A stretch of DNA of 64,000 nucleotides from Leptolyngbyaceae cyanobacterium JSC-12 (GCA_000309945.1 CM001633.1:2816199-2880198), one strand, 5' to 3'. Shown: positions 38,579-48,077, numbered from the stretch's first letter. Notes: generated by a model from the sequence alone, not told the origin. Program-made: numbers and translations.

Positions 38579-38633
38579 CTCATCCCTCGTCGGCATAGAA
38601 TACAGAAAAATCACCTTTGGAGATGCTGACAAT

Positions 38634-38951
38634 ATGGAACGTGCTGTAATCAAATTCTCTTCAGAAGATTGTGGAATTTGCCACAAGATGTCATTTTATG
38701 ACCAAAAAGTAGTTGAGGAATTGGGTTTGCAATTTATCGATTGCAAGATGCAAGACACAGCAACCTATCGCAAATATCGCAAGATTTTGTTAACTCAATA
38801 TCCAGACAAAGCAGAAATGGGTTGGCCCACTTATATCATCTGCGATGCACCTGAAACGGATGACTTCAAAATTATTGGAGAAGTTAAAGGAGGACATCCT
38901 AAAGGAGAATTTAGAAGTCGATTGCAAGCAGTGTTAGGCGAAATGAACTAG
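38634..38951 (+). CDS. thioredoxin-like protein (CGIC active site)
   Basis: A 105-residue thioredoxin-fold protein with the redox motif in FSSEDCGICHKM (CGIC instead of the usual CGPC), no signal peptide, and the cis-proline loop in MGWPTYIICD. The fold continues with FKIIGEVKGGHPKGEF. Missing Trp before the active site and the altered dipeptide suggest a specialised reductant or thiol-disulfide regulator rather than a general thioredoxin. It is transcribed alone after the terminator-like leader, and two ill-defined hairpins follow it. Confidence 0.85.
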   Translation: MERAVIKFSSEDCGICHKMSFYDQKVVEELGLQFIDCKMQDTATYRKYRKILLTQYPDKAEMGWPTYIICDAPETDDFKIIGEVKGGHPKGEFRSRLQAVLGEMN

Positions 38952-39381
38952 AAATAAAACTGCCCCGCAGTCGAGCTACCGCAGGGCATAGAGGTACAGT
39001 TAAACGCTTGTTGAATTTAGTATGGCGGAGTTTTTCGCAGGTGATATACCGTTATGTGACGATTAATTGATTGTCCAGTCACTAGTCACCTTTGACTATC
39101 TGCAAATCTGGAGTTTTTCCTGAAAAATATCTCTAGATTTCAAAGTAGATGCCGTTAAGGTGTATCAAAAACAGTAACCAGATAATGAACCGCTGAAATC
39201 CTTCATAGGATATGACTACACCTCATGCACTGACATGCAATTAGCAGCCTCGCTGGCTGCTTTTTTATCGCCTTGGTCAAGCAAGCTCATGACACAGCCC
39301 TTCTTCAAATGCCGATTCTGGGTAGGCTTTTTAGCTCACTTCTGCCATATTGCACATGATAATGGCTACATTGCAAAAATT
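38952..39381. other. intergenic region holding a possible small transcript
   Basis: 430 bp without a credible gene. A ten-codon frame (ATG at 39212) stops right at the base of the strong terminator at 39243-39266, reminiscent of a leader peptide, but no plus-strand gene follows. It is either the 3' end of the thioredoxin-like mRNA or a small RNA. A plus-strand frame at 39235-39426 runs through the terminator and is not considered real. Confidence 0.4.
39243..39266 (+). terminator. rho-independent terminator
   Basis: AGCAGCC (39243-39249), loop TCGCT, GGCTGCT (39255-39261) followed by a T6 run. It ends a plus-strand transcript about 290 bases beyond the thioredoxin-like gene. Confidence 0.88.
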
Positions 39382-39972
39382 TCAAAAAATGGTGTTACTT
39401 GCCCAACCAATCGCCAGCCCAACTAGCGAAATTGAAATCAAAATCCAAAATGCTTGGACTCCACTTAGTCCTAAACATTGAATATCAATTCTGGCCAGTA
39501 CATCTACTGCCAGGATGGTGAGAATTTGGAGGAAGATATGCAGCCAATAGAGAATCACCGCTGCCATGGCTGCCAGCATAAATAGTGTCATAAACGCGAC
39601 TGCATCTGACTTAAACCAGCGACTAATGAAAGCGCTGAAGTTTGTTAGAGGCGAAATAAATGCCATTGAGGATGCAAAAATCCAGCCAACTGCAAGTAAT
39701 CCAGCAATTAAATTGCGCTCAACGATAGCATTACAGGCAGATTTCCTGGTGTTGAACGCTAAATCCTGGTAAGGCTGCTCAGTCATAGTGGTGCTTTGAG
39801 TGCCCGGAGACATGGTTGGTTGGGCTGGAACACCCAAGACTCGATAGCAGGCTGACCTAAGCCAGGCAGGTTTAGCTTGTAAACCTGATAAATACCAACC
39901 GAACCAGGTGTAGCAAATGAACAACAGGGTTAAAGAAATCCAGGTAAAGCGCTTCAGGTTGACAGATGCCAT
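39382..39972 (-). CDS. four-pass membrane protein, unknown function
   Basis: 196 residues with a first membrane helix at about 11-29 (ISLTLLFICYTWFGWYLSG), a soluble loop containing several cysteines (ACYRVLGVPAQP, KSACNAIVERN), then three further hydrophobic segments (AGLLAVGWIFASSMAFISPL, MTLFMLAAMAAVILYWLHIF, AFWILISISLVGLAIGWA). No family recognised. It probably forms a minus-strand group with the next two genes (46 bp, then an overlap). Confidence 0.65.
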   Translation of the reverse strand: MASVNLKRFTWISLTLLFICYTWFGWYLSGLQAKPAWLRSACYRVLGVPAQPTMSPGTQSTTMTEQPYQDLAFNTRKSACNAIVERNLIAGLLAVGWIFASSMAFISPLTNFSAFISRWFKSDAVAFMTLFMLAAMAAVILYWLHIFLQILTILAVDVLARIDIQCLGLSGVQAFWILISISLVGLAIGWASNTIF

Positions 39973-40018
39973 TTTTTTCCTTTTGCAGCACTCGTCTATT
40001 GTGGATCATGGCAAAGTT

Positions 40019-40453
40019 TCATTCGTATGTTTGAATGAAAAGCCCTTCGATGAATCCCGTAATCAATGCGGGATGCCCTTTTGCTCCAATCCGAATCAGG
40101 GCAGAAATTGTGTAGGCTTTATCGGGCAAGGCTGCGAGTGCTCCAAGTCCTGTAGCTAGCTCTAGAGTAGGAGTATAGAGAAACTGTTTGGCGGTGGTTG
40201 CGATCGCAATGTTGCCAAGTTCTAAATCTTCGTTACGTTTACACGTTTTGGCATAAAACTCGACCTGGATAGCCAATTGTAGTGGCATGAGCGCGATCGC
40301 CCCAGAACCAGAAAACTCCACCTGCACCACTAAGAGCAACGGTTCTGTCAGATCAAAAATTGTCTCTGGTTTCCCAGTGTTCTGGGATAGGGCAACCAGG
40401 TTAGATAAGGCGCAGGCAAAGGATGCAATACTGATGTGGGGGTCAGGGGGCAT
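40019..40453 (-). CDS. conserved hypothetical protein downstream of the deacetylase
   Basis: A 144-residue protein of unknown function with no signal peptide. The middle has alternating hydrophobic strands (LLLVVQVEFSGSGAIALMPL, LAIQVEFYAKT) and the end a helical, Gly/Ala-rich part. The fold could be a small all-beta domain followed by a hydrophobic C-terminus. Its start overlaps the 3' end of the polysaccharide deacetylase gene by 11 bp, so it is translationally coupled and likely to act with it. Confidence 0.6.
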   Translation of the reverse strand: MPPDPHISIASFACALSNLVALSQNTGKPETIFDLTEPLLLVVQVEFSGSGAIALMPLQLAIQVEFYAKTCKRNEDLELGNIAIATTAKQFLYTPTLELATGLGALAALPDKAYTISALIRIGAKGHPALITGFIEGLFIQTYE

Positions 40454-42122
40454 GGAAGGCGTTAGCAGTCTCAGTCACAGCATCATGAACTGGGATAGCT
40501 CCAGTATCTTGCATCAAGGCAGATGGGAGAGCAGGACTTGTTCCATTTTCGTGAGTAAGAGATGGTGACTCAACGGAAATCTCAGCTTTTGGCACGACTG
40601 GTACGGTTGTTATGGGAGGTGTCGAAGGATCTGGCATTCCAGGTTGAGCGTCTAAAGTGGGTGACTGGTCGCCAGAGGGTTGGGTTTCGACTGCATCTGG
40701 GGGTTGCACTGTCGGTGGTCGTTCAAAAACGGGGTGATCATTCAAAGATGGCGAGGACTCAGTTGTAGGGGAAATGGGTGTTGTCTCGGCTCTTGGTGTG
40801 GGCGTTAGTGGTTGCTGAGCCATCCATTTTGCCTGCAATTCCATTAATTCTGGGATAGTAACAAATTTATACCCCTGCCGTTGGAGGGTGGAAATGATTT
40901 GGGGCAAGGCTTCAACAGTGGCACTGCGATCGCCCCCACCATCATGCATCAACACAATCCCACCAGGCTTTACATTGCTTAAAACGTTATCCACAATCAG
41001 CGGGGCAGACACATAGTAATCGTGAGAATCTGCCGACCACATGGTAACTAAGTAGCCCTGTCGTTTGGCATAGTTTGCTAACTCGCCGGAAAGATTTCCC
41101 CCTGGTGGACGCATGAGATAGGTGCGAACGCCCCCCGTTGCTTCATACAGCAGACGAGCAGCATTACCCAATTCCTGCGCCGCTGTGGCAGCATCCATAT
41201 CATCCATGATGTGCTGCCAGGTATGGTTGCCCACTGCGTGTCCCTCTTCAACTACTTTTTTCGCTATGCCAGGGTTTTCTTGAATTGCCTTTCCCACGAA
41301 ATAAAATGTGGCTTTGATACTGTTTTGTTTGAGAATATCCAACACTTGCTGGGTGGTGTTTTTCCACGGTCCATCGTCAAATGTCAGAGCAACAACTTTT
41401 TCCGCATTTGCGGGGGGTGTTGCTTCGTGGATAATTTGCCCTTGAAATTGAGGGGGCACCGTGAAGACCAAGTCTTGTGGCTGAGGGCGAGTGTGAGCGA
41501 TCGCAGTTTTTTCAGGTTCCTGCGGCGTTGTTTGAGCCGCATTCTGTGCCTGTTCCTGGGGTGATGTTACCGCAATGGAAGGCTGTTCAGTTGCTTGTTG
41601 CCCGGTTGCCTCCAGATAAATAATCCAGTAGCAGAAAAGAAAGCCTGCGATCGCTAACCGCCCTACTAAGAATGAGCGAAGCAGTTGGAAGCGATCTTGC
41701 TTCATACCGCGACGAGATTTTGTGAGGGGGGGGTGCTTGCGGCGAAGCGTTTGCCCTGTGTTGGCAGGCGTACTAATACGAACCGATTGCCGCCAAAGAA
41801 TCTCTCGCTGTCCGGTGACTCGTGCCATGATGCGCACATCCCGGATCGCTTTAGAGTTCAACGTCCAGAGGCGATAACAGAGATGGCGGACTAGCCGCTG
41901 CCGCACCTTGATACACGCTTGCGGATGTTTTGTTCGCGGGAAGTTGACCATGAGGTTCAGACACCCCGCTCGCCCGGTATCTGCCTGAACATAGATTCCT
42001 TGCGGTCCCAGGATGCTATTGATCCAGTAAGCGATCGCACGGAAATTTCCCTGACGCGCTAATTCCAGAACGGATGGTTGGTAATATCCAGACGACTGAT
42101 AGTTGCTCGGTGAGTAGGTCAT
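40443..42122 (-). CDS. membrane-anchored polysaccharide deacetylase (NodB domain)
   Basis: A 559-residue protein from the ATG at 42122. The N-terminal cytoplasmic part (about 1-150) resembles a small cyanobacterial domain (YQPSVLELARQGNFRAIAYW, then GIYVQADTGRAGCLNLMVNF), a membrane helix follows near 165-180 (LAIAGFLFCYWIIYL), then a linker and a NodB deacetylase domain at about 240-440: VVALTFDDGPW (metal and catalytic Asp), GNHTWQH (metal His pair), RPPGGNLS and GGIVLMHDGGG. A Pro/Thr-rich tail follows. The likely substrate is peptidoglycan or exopolysaccharide N-acetyl groups. It is the first gene of the deacetylase-hypothetical pair. Confidence 0.93.
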   Translation of the reverse strand: MTYSPSNYQSSGYYQPSVLELARQGNFRAIAYWINSILGPQGIYVQADTGRAGCLNLMVNFPRTKHPQACIKVRQRLVRHLCYRLWTLNSKAIRDVRIMARVTGQREILWRQSVRISTPANTGQTLRRKHPPLTKSRRGMKQDRFQLLRSFLVGRLAIAGFLFCYWIIYLEATGQQATEQPSIAVTSPQEQAQNAAQTTPQEPEKTAIAHTRPQPQDLVFTVPPQFQGQIIHEATPPANAEKVVALTFDDGPWKNTTQQVLDILKQNSIKATFYFVGKAIQENPGIAKKVVEEGHAVGNHTWQHIMDDMDAATAAQELGNAARLLYEATGGVRTYLMRPPGGNLSGELANYAKRQGYLVTMWSADSHDYYVSAPLIVDNVLSNVKPGGIVLMHDGGGDRSATVEALPQIISTLQRQGYKFVTIPELMELQAKWMAQQPLTPTPRAETTPISPTTESSPSLNDHPVFERPPTVQPPDAVETQPSGDQSPTLDAQPGMPDPSTPPITTVPVVPKAEISVESPSLTHENGTSPALPSALMQDTGAIPVHDAVTETANAFHAP

Positions 42123-42425
42123 TCTCGCCTCGAAACTGTACAAGCGTTTACTTGCTTGACTCTACGCACACTAGCCTAGCCGATGCACTCTAGATTGACA
42201 CAACTTTTTTGAGTGCTGAAATGAATTGTTGAACAAGATTGAAGCTTAACAAGGGAAAGAGGGTGAAGAAAAAAGGGAACGTGAAGTCTGAGAGGAATGA
42301 GATAACAGCACCGCACTTGTTATAACTACCCAACTCCTGAATTCCCTGTTTTTTCATCACCCGCTCCACCTTCTAGCGCCTGTCTGCTGATTCCTCTTCC
42401 TCTATATTCTTGTTGAAGAAATGGC
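42123..42425. other. 303-bp intergenic region
   Basis: The sequence carries purine-rich AAGGGAAAGAGGGTGAAGAA runs and pyrimidine-rich counterparts, but no gene, strong hairpin or repeat that I can support. Confidence 0.4.
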
Positions 42426-42737
42426 TCAATTAACAGACACTGCATTCACATCAACCGTGCTGTCAGTGACAGTTGCATAACTATTAGCGGCTGCTTCAGT
42501 GGTAGTCGTCCCTTTACTCACTTTCAAACGATCAAGCATCATCGAAGATAGTTCTGCAACTAGAAGGGTTGCAATTACTCCATCATCAATCCAGCCGACG
42601 ACCGGGAAAATATCGGGAGAAATATCAATGGGGCTTAAGAGATAGAACAACGATCCAGCAATAATCCACCAGCGATATTTAGGATTGCGAATCGTATCGC
42701 GATACCAGTTGTACAGAGACTCAATTGAAAACTTCAT
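42426..42737 (-). CDS. DUF1232 (YkvA-type) small membrane protein
   Basis: 103 residues with the DUF1232 signature PKYRWWIIAGSLFYLLSPID followed by PDIFPVVGWIDDGVIATLLV: a short hydrophobic hairpin around conserved Ser-Pro-Ile-Asp-x-x-Pro and Asp-Asp motifs. Function of the family is unknown. The C-terminal 35 residues are a Thr/Val-rich tail. Monocistronic by position. Confidence 0.92.
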   Translation of the reverse strand: MKFSIESLYNWYRDTIRNPKYRWWIIAGSLFYLLSPIDISPDIFPVVGWIDDGVIATLLVAELSSMMLDRLKVSKGTTTTEAAANSYATVTDSTVDVNAVSVN

Positions 42738-42949
42738 GGTTGGTTACCCTGCGATTACACCTTTTATCCTGTCAAATCTGGTTGAAGAAGTCGGGTGTGG
42801 ATAACCCCTGAGTTTGTCGTAATAGTCCCACCGAGTTTTGTTGAATGTAAAAGCTATCCAGCCATCTTTCTGAGATCAGGTCTAAACAGTCTGATGTGAC
42901 AAGATTATGGAGGGGCGGAGCAGTTTATCTTAACTCAAACCCATTTTTC

Positions 42950-43900
42950 TTAACGCCAGTCATCTAATATAAAAACATCTGGTCGATTGTAACCAGCTTC
43001 GTTTGGTTTGTGCATGACAACCCCTATAATCTCAGTGCGAAAATGTCGAGCAAGCATTCTGGTGTAGGCTGCATCATGACTAGTATTCACTCCAGCAACT
43101 AGACGTAACACTTTTTGAGTTGCTCCATAGGCTTCACACAGATCAAGCAACTGTTCAAACCATTCTCCAGCTTTCGCACCCGGACGCACTGCTCCAAACT
43201 TGACATAGCAGACATTGCTACCTGCTTCACTTCCTGCACCACAATGACAAATCGCGAATCCTGTTAAACCTGTTTCATCCCAGAGGAAAATGGTATCCCC
43301 TAGATTTTGATTTTGAACAGCTAGAATCTCACGCGATAAATCTAGCCCTGAGTAAATAGCATCTGTGAGTTGAGAACACTCTTTGAGACAATAAGATTGC
43401 TGTTGTGAGTCTAGCTCAGAATACTTTGTTCCGGGTAGGTCTCGCTGAACTGCCCGAATCGGTTTTGCCATAATGAAAGTCAGAAAGCGTGGATAGAAAC
43501 CGAACTTTTGATAAAGTGCATGGTGCTTTGGGCTATTTGGAAAGGTAAACAATCCTGCTTGTTGTGTTTCCCATTGAGTAAACCGAGCCATTACAGACTC
43601 AATGAGACGTTGAGCAATGCCTTGATCCCAAAAGTCGGGGTGAATCGTGAGTGGACCCAAAAGACCAACGCTCCCCCAATGAGTCGCGATATTGGAGCCA
43701 ACTAATTTCCCATCCATTTCAGCAGCAAACGCCGCTGTCGGATCAACTTTCCATCGAGGGTAAATGTAGCTTGCATCACCGCCAAAATCGGTGGGTTGAG
43801 GCAATCCAATAAAAGTACCAAAGGCAAGTCGAAAAATATATTCAGCCGTCGGTAGCTCATTTTCTTGAAGGAGCCGAATTAAGGTGTTCATTAGCAGCAC
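42950..43900 (-). CDS. GNAT family N-acetyltransferase
   Basis: A 316-residue protein with two GNAT-like halves. The first has the acetyl-CoA loop context FWDQGIAQRLIESVMARFTQ after GPLTIHPDFW, and the second (about 200-316) has LTGFAICHCGAG, VRPGAKAGEWFEQLLDLCEA and a C-terminal FRTEIIGVVMHKPN segment. Tandem-GNAT proteins of this size acetylate small molecules or proteins; the substrate is not deducible. The start may be the ATG at 43900 or at 43891. No partner gene adjoins. Confidence 0.85.
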   Translation of the reverse strand: MLLMNTLIRLLQENELPTAEYIFRLAFGTFIGLPQPTDFGGDASYIYPRWKVDPTAAFAAEMDGKLVGSNIATHWGSVGLLGPLTIHPDFWDQGIAQRLIESVMARFTQWETQQAGLFTFPNSPKHHALYQKFGFYPRFLTFIMAKPIRAVQRDLPGTKYSELDSQQQSYCLKECSQLTDAIYSGLDLSREILAVQNQNLGDTIFLWDETGLTGFAICHCGAGSEAGSNVCYVKFGAVRPGAKAGEWFEQLLDLCEAYGATQKVLRLVAGVNTSHDAAYTRMLARHFRTEIIGVVMHKPNEAGYNRPDVFILDDWR

Positions 43901-44141
43901 TCTCCACTACCAGTGTGGAAAGTTTAGCAATAAATTCTTGCAAGCTTAGAGCAACGAATTCAATCTTTGGCAGACCTTAAGAGATAATGATGGGCGGCGC
44001 TGGCTGCTATCATTCCAAACTCAAAAATCGTTATGATTTTAGCATTACTCAATCTTTGTCAGGAATGATGAGCCTCTTATGAAGGGAAATATCTCTTAAG
44101 AAAAGAGTTGGGCGTGGACAGGGTTTAAGTTATATTTTCTT

Positions 44142-45473
44142 TTATTTTTGCAGTTTACTTTGAGCAGATTTCAGCATTGCTTGAGCCTCAGCATAAACTG
44201 TTGTTCTTGGTTTCACTTTCTTTAACTCAGTGATGATTTTTTGTAACTCGCTCACTTGTTGGCGATTTAAGGCTTTTGAATTTTCAGGAATTGAAGCAAT
44301 TAGAGCTTGAGTAAGCTGCTGAGCGCGTTCATAGGCTTCTACAGCAGTTTTCTCTTGAACGAATCGCAACCGAACACTGGAAAGATTTTGCTTGTAGTCT
44401 TCCAGCAATTTTCGGGATGCTATATAGTCAGGATCTTCTATGTCGATGGTGTTAATTTGGGCGATCGCGTCTTCCCAAAGTTTTATCGCTTCCTGCCATT
44501 CTGCTGCTGTTTGCACTGGTTTGCTAGAGAACTTTTGTGCCGTTTCCGCTGCCAGTTTAGAGGCTTGAATCACGCTGCCAGAGCGTACATTATCTGCCGT
44601 GAAGCCTGCCACCTGTTGAAAGTCTCGTTCATAGGCTGCCAGTTTCGTTTGGGCAGTTTTGGCTGCCAGCGTCGCAGATGGTAACGCCCGCAAATCATCC
44701 ATACCCTGTTGCCATTGAGCCAGTGCTATTTGCTTTTGGGCTATCGTTACCCCCTGTTGATATTGTTGTTTGGCAGTGGCGATCGCTTGCTCGGCTTCAG
44801 TTAATTTCGTTTGAGCGTTTTTCTCCTGATACAGTGTTGCCTGCATTCTTGCCACATTTTTGCGTGCCTGCTGAAACTCATCCAGCGTAAACTGCCAACT
44901 ACACTGAAACCAACTGCAATACAGGCTAGGATAATAGCCTAAGAACCATACAGGGAGAGCATCTAAATGCTTTTGTGCCTGTTCAACTTTGGTGGCACCC
45001 AGTTCAAAATCTGCCAGACTGGTCGCTTGATTCACCAGTTGATCCGCTTGTTCCGTTGCCGCGATCGCCTGCCGATAGTTGTGATCCATGCTGATGAAAC
45101 TGGGCAATAGCACTATTGGCATGGTTTTCGCCACTGGATAGCGAATCATCGGGTAGGGCAAATTCAGCACCCAAACACCACCGACCATGCTCGTGAGTGC
45201 GATCGCCCCCCACTTTACCCGATTCAACAGCTTAAATGGCGGACAGTTTGCCTTTGCTGCCCGCCGTAATACTTTTTCATCAAAGTCAGGAAACAAATCA
45301 TTGAGCGAATCTTTCAGTTCCTCAAAGGTCAACGGATTTCCTGGTCTTGTACACAGCTTCTCCAGGCGCTTTAATGCAATTTCTTGCTGCACCTGACCAG
45401 CGGGGCTGCCAGCACAGCGACGTTGAATTTCCGCTTTCAAAATTTCAAAGGCAGACTGGTTGAGGCAAACCAT
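44142..45473 (-). CDS. membrane protein with long coiled-coil region, unknown function
   Basis: About 443 residues from the ATG at 45473; a TTG at 45488 is the alternative. The N-terminus is a small helical cytoplasmic domain (QSAFEILKAEIQRRCAGSPA, FPDFDEKVLRRAAKANCPPF), one membrane helix follows at about 92-110 (WGAIALTSMVGGVWVLNLPY), and the rest is almost continuous Ala/Gln/Lys-rich helix with heptad character (TKLTEAEQAIATAKQQYQQG). A short Trp/Cys-rich insert occurs at about 185-200 (GYYPSLYCSWFQCSW). The pattern is seen in conserved cyanobacterial hypotheticals; no function is known to me. Confidence 0.7.
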   Translation of the reverse strand: MVCLNQSAFEILKAEIQRRCAGSPAGQVQQEIALKRLEKLCTRPGNPLTFEELKDSLNDLFPDFDEKVLRRAAKANCPPFKLLNRVKWGAIALTSMVGGVWVLNLPYPMIRYPVAKTMPIVLLPSFISMDHNYRQAIAATEQADQLVNQATSLADFELGATKVEQAQKHLDALPVWFLGYYPSLYCSWFQCSWQFTLDEFQQARKNVARMQATLYQEKNAQTKLTEAEQAIATAKQQYQQGVTIAQKQIALAQWQQGMDDLRALPSATLAAKTAQTKLAAYERDFQQVAGFTADNVRSGSVIQASKLAAETAQKFSSKPVQTAAEWQEAIKLWEDAIAQINTIDIEDPDYIASRKLLEDYKQNLSSVRLRFVQEKTAVEAYERAQQLTQALIASIPENSKALNRQQVSELQKIITELKKVKPRTTVYAEAQAMLKSAQSKLQK

Positions 45474-45695
45474 GAATCGTAGTAGCAATGAGATGTATAG
45501 CTCAAGTATTCCCGTCTGGTCATGCTAATCCGCAAAAATGAACTCGGATGTTATGAAAAGGGGACTCGCTTCCGTTACGACATGGGGCAAGGGAATGAAT
45601 TCGGTTTCAGAGTGATGGCAAGCTTTGCCTGCGCCACTTTCACATCTTCCTGTGCCTGCTGCACCCAATCTTAGGGCAAGGCTAAATTACTCACA

Positions 45696-45732
45696 TAAAA
45701 AGCGATCGCCCCTCTGAGGAAAGAGCGATCGC
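45696..45732 (-). terminator. terminator built from two HIP1 sites
   Basis: On the minus strand, GCGATCGC (45725-45732) and GCGATCGC (45702-45709) pair perfectly around an inner CCTC/GAGG hairpin, followed by T5. It lies 25 bases past the stop codon of the deoxyhypusine-synthase-like gene. The rest of 45489-45756 has no recognisable element. Confidence 0.85.
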
Positions 45733-45756
45733 GGATTCAAGCATAAAGTCACTCAG

Positions 45757-46995
45757 TTAGTGACGACCGTTGCCGTTGCGATGTCCGTTACCGTTGCGAA
45801 TAGGTGTGCCGCAAGGATAGGTGGCAACGACCAGTTCGCGGGCAGGCGATTCTTCCAGGTCCGACACTTTGACTGGAGAGGCAACAAAATGATTCGGATC
45901 GGCTTTAGCAGCCAGATAATCAGCCCGTAGTTTAGCAACCATTTCTTCTCGGCGATCGTACAAACGCTTGAGGGGACGAGCTTCGCACTGGTTAATCACG
46001 TAGGCAGTCATAATGGGCAGCGCGATCGTACTGTCGGTATAGCAAACAATGGTGTTGGGCAATTCATCTGGATCCACCTTGCCCCAGCTCACTGCTTCGT
46101 TGGGCGTTGCACCAGAGAGTCCACCAGTATCCGGGCGAGCATCGGTAATTTGAATAAAGAAGTCATGCCCCCGTTCTTCTAAGCCCAACACTTCATGCAA
46201 CTGAGGCTGAGTTTGCAGCATGAAATTCTTGGGACTGCCGCCACCGATGATTAAGGCTGCACTCTTACCTTCCACATCAGGATTTCCTGTGTCCCGGGCA
46301 GCATAGGCGATCGCAGCCGTCTCATTCACATCCAGCGAGGGATCAATCACCAATTTGTAGCCTTCTAGCGACAGAGCCGCTACATTCATGCCAATCGAGC
46401 TATCTCCCGGAGATGATGTGTAGATGGGCACTCCACACTCATAAGCAGTTGCTAGGAGACAGGAATTTTTGACGCCTACTTGCTTTTCTACCTCACGCAC
46501 GTATTTGCCCAGCAGATAATGAAACTCGGCAGTGCCCATGCGACGCTGAAAGGGTTCCGCTTTCAAAATTTCACGGATAAACGCATCCGTCTCCAGCAGC
46601 ACATCATACCCAAACACAATGTCATAAATCCGAATCCGCCCTTCTTGCCGCAGTTTTACGTCATCCAAAAAGGGACTACTGGCAAACAAATCTAACCCCA
46701 AGCCGTAGTGAATGTCATGATATAGGTTTGCACCTGTGCTAATGATCCAGTCAATAAAGCCATTGCGGATCAGAGGAGCCAGAACCGATACGCCAAAGCC
46801 AGCAGGAGTCATAGCACCAGATAAACTGAGTCCAACGGTTACACCGTCCGTCATCACTTCCTGAGAGAGCAGATGGCAAATTTCTCGCAACCGTGCCGAG
46901 TTATAGGCAGTGAAGTAGCCGTCAATTAAATCGACCACGCTAATTTCCGCAGGCATGGGGGAGGGTGCGATTTTACGGCTGAGCAGTTTTGACAT
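45757..46995 (-). CDS. speY: deoxyhypusine synthase-like protein (homospermidine synthase-related)
   Basis: A 412-residue NAD-dependent aminobutyl-transfer enzyme of the deoxyhypusine synthase superfamily. Bacteria lack eIF5A, so the role is usually polyamine (homospermidine-type) synthesis. Visible features: [17 protein letters not shown] and STGANLYHD (NAD site), [47 protein letters not shown], and the lysine/AVSWGKVDP active-site region. The C-terminus ends in a low-complexity repeat ([12 protein letters not shown]). A GGAG precedes the ATG. The symbol speY is used in the broad sense for bacterial DHS-like genes. Confidence 0.9.
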   Translation of the reverse strand: MSKLLSRKIAPSPMPAEISVVDLIDGYFTAYNSARLREICHLLSQEVMTDGVTVGLSLSGAMTPAGFGVSVLAPLIRNGFIDWIISTGANLYHDIHYGLGLDLFASSPFLDDVKLRQEGRIRIYDIVFGYDVLLETDAFIREILKAEPFQRRMGTAEFHYLLGKYVREVEKQVGVKNSCLLATAYECGVPIYTSSPGDSSIGMNVAALSLEGYKLVIDPSLDVNETAAIAYAARDTGNPDVEGKSAALIIGGGSPKNFMLQTQPQLHEVLGLEERGHDFFIQITDARPDTGGLSGATPNEAVSWGKVDPDELPNTIVCYTDSTIALPIMTAYVINQCEARPLKRLYDRREEMVAKLRADYLAAKADPNHFVASPVKVSDLEESPARELVVATYPCGTPIRNGNGHRNGNGRH

Positions 46996-47765
46996 TTTTC
47001 AACTCCAATTGGAATGAACAGCATAAAGAAATGGGTAAGTGAATAACCGCATTAACACGGTGAATGTCTCTTGCAATGGATTGATTTCCAGCAAGAACTT
47101 GAACCAGTGATAAAACCTGGATAAATCAAGATCAGCGATCGCATCAGTTCGCCTAATTAGACTTCCCAATTGGAGGCATCCAACCAAGACATTCAAGACT
47201 TGTTTGGCAGCTCAATCGAGATGTCAGAAAGCAAGCGGATGCATTGCATCTGAATCCATAACGCTGGACTAAATTTCGCACCAACGAAGGCATTCACGAA
47301 ATTCAGCCAGAGTAACGAAGCCTATTTGCCTATTGCATTAAGAAATTCTCTTAGAGAGAACACGACCGACCGAGTTCGCCGTTTCGCCAAAACAGAGTAG
47401 ATACGAGAATGTGTCTTGGTGAAATACGAACCTCAAAGTTACAGGTCGGTCAGCTCATACTGGGAGCTTCGCACCGATCTGCCCAGGATAGCGCGGGGTC
47501 ACACTGCCGTTTCCGCTTGAGTTTCATTTCCAGATACCAGAGTAGATGGTATCCAGTCAGGAAATGGAGTTTCAACGCTTCGTGTATCCTTCAGACATAA
47601 CCCCTCTAATTTAGCATCAATTGTTTACAGCACCCTCGTGAAACTGGGCGATTTACCGCATTTTTAAATGTAGTACGTGATACATCTCAAGCGTATGGTC
47701 GGATCAGTTATGTGAGAATAAAACCAGCACCTTCTCTGGTCTTCCCATTCAGTAATCGGCGTCTT
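46996..47765. other. 770-bp region without a supported gene
   Basis: The longest gap in the window. A 65-codon minus-strand frame (46999-47196) ends four bases before the speY start, which could be a coupled leader frame, but it lacks a ribosome site and has no recognisable domain. A short inverted repeat TTCTCT-TAG-AGAGAA is at 47346-47360. A 63-codon plus-strand frame at 47409-47600 looks random. It probably contains the speY promoter and a long leader. Confidence 0.4.
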
Positions 47766-48077
47766 ATGGGTCAATCTTTACCAGAACAGTGTCCAGGTGA
47801 TTCTGCTGAAAGTAGGCGATGGCACACGTTTGAAGACATTCTGAGACGACTTCATCAGGAAGGGCTTTACCTGCATCCCCATCAGCTCGCAACATTCTTT
47901 GTCTGGCATGGATTGCCAGTCGATTTGCAGTACGTCCCCCCATGTTTGCAGCAACGGGCTGCCCAAATCAACGACAATTATCTAGGGGATATGGCTCGTC
48001 TCGAAGCATTTGATGAGCCACCCTGGTATTCCAGTTCCTTAGACGAGTCCTTTTCAGTCCCACTCCATCATGAATGA
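47766..48077 (+). CDS. conserved hypothetical protein coupled to cobO
   Basis: About 103 residues from the ATG at 47766 (MGQSLPEQCPGDSAESRRW), preferred over an in-frame ATG at 47712. The main conserved-looking stretch is WHTFEDILRRLHQEGLYLHP followed by HQLATFFVWHGLPVDLQYVP, then NDNYLGDMARLEA. Small helical, cytoplasmic, no known family. Its last eight bases overlap the cobO start, so the two are co-translated. Confidence 0.7.
   Translation: MGQSLPEQCPGDSAESRRWHTFEDILRRLHQEGLYLHPHQLATFFVWHGLPVDLQYVPPCLQQRAAQINDNYLGDMARLEAFDEPPWYSSSLDESFSVPLHHE

Noticed and set aside
39235-39426. 63-codon plus-strand frame after the thioredoxin-like gene
   Set aside because: Starts just before and runs through a strong rho-independent terminator.
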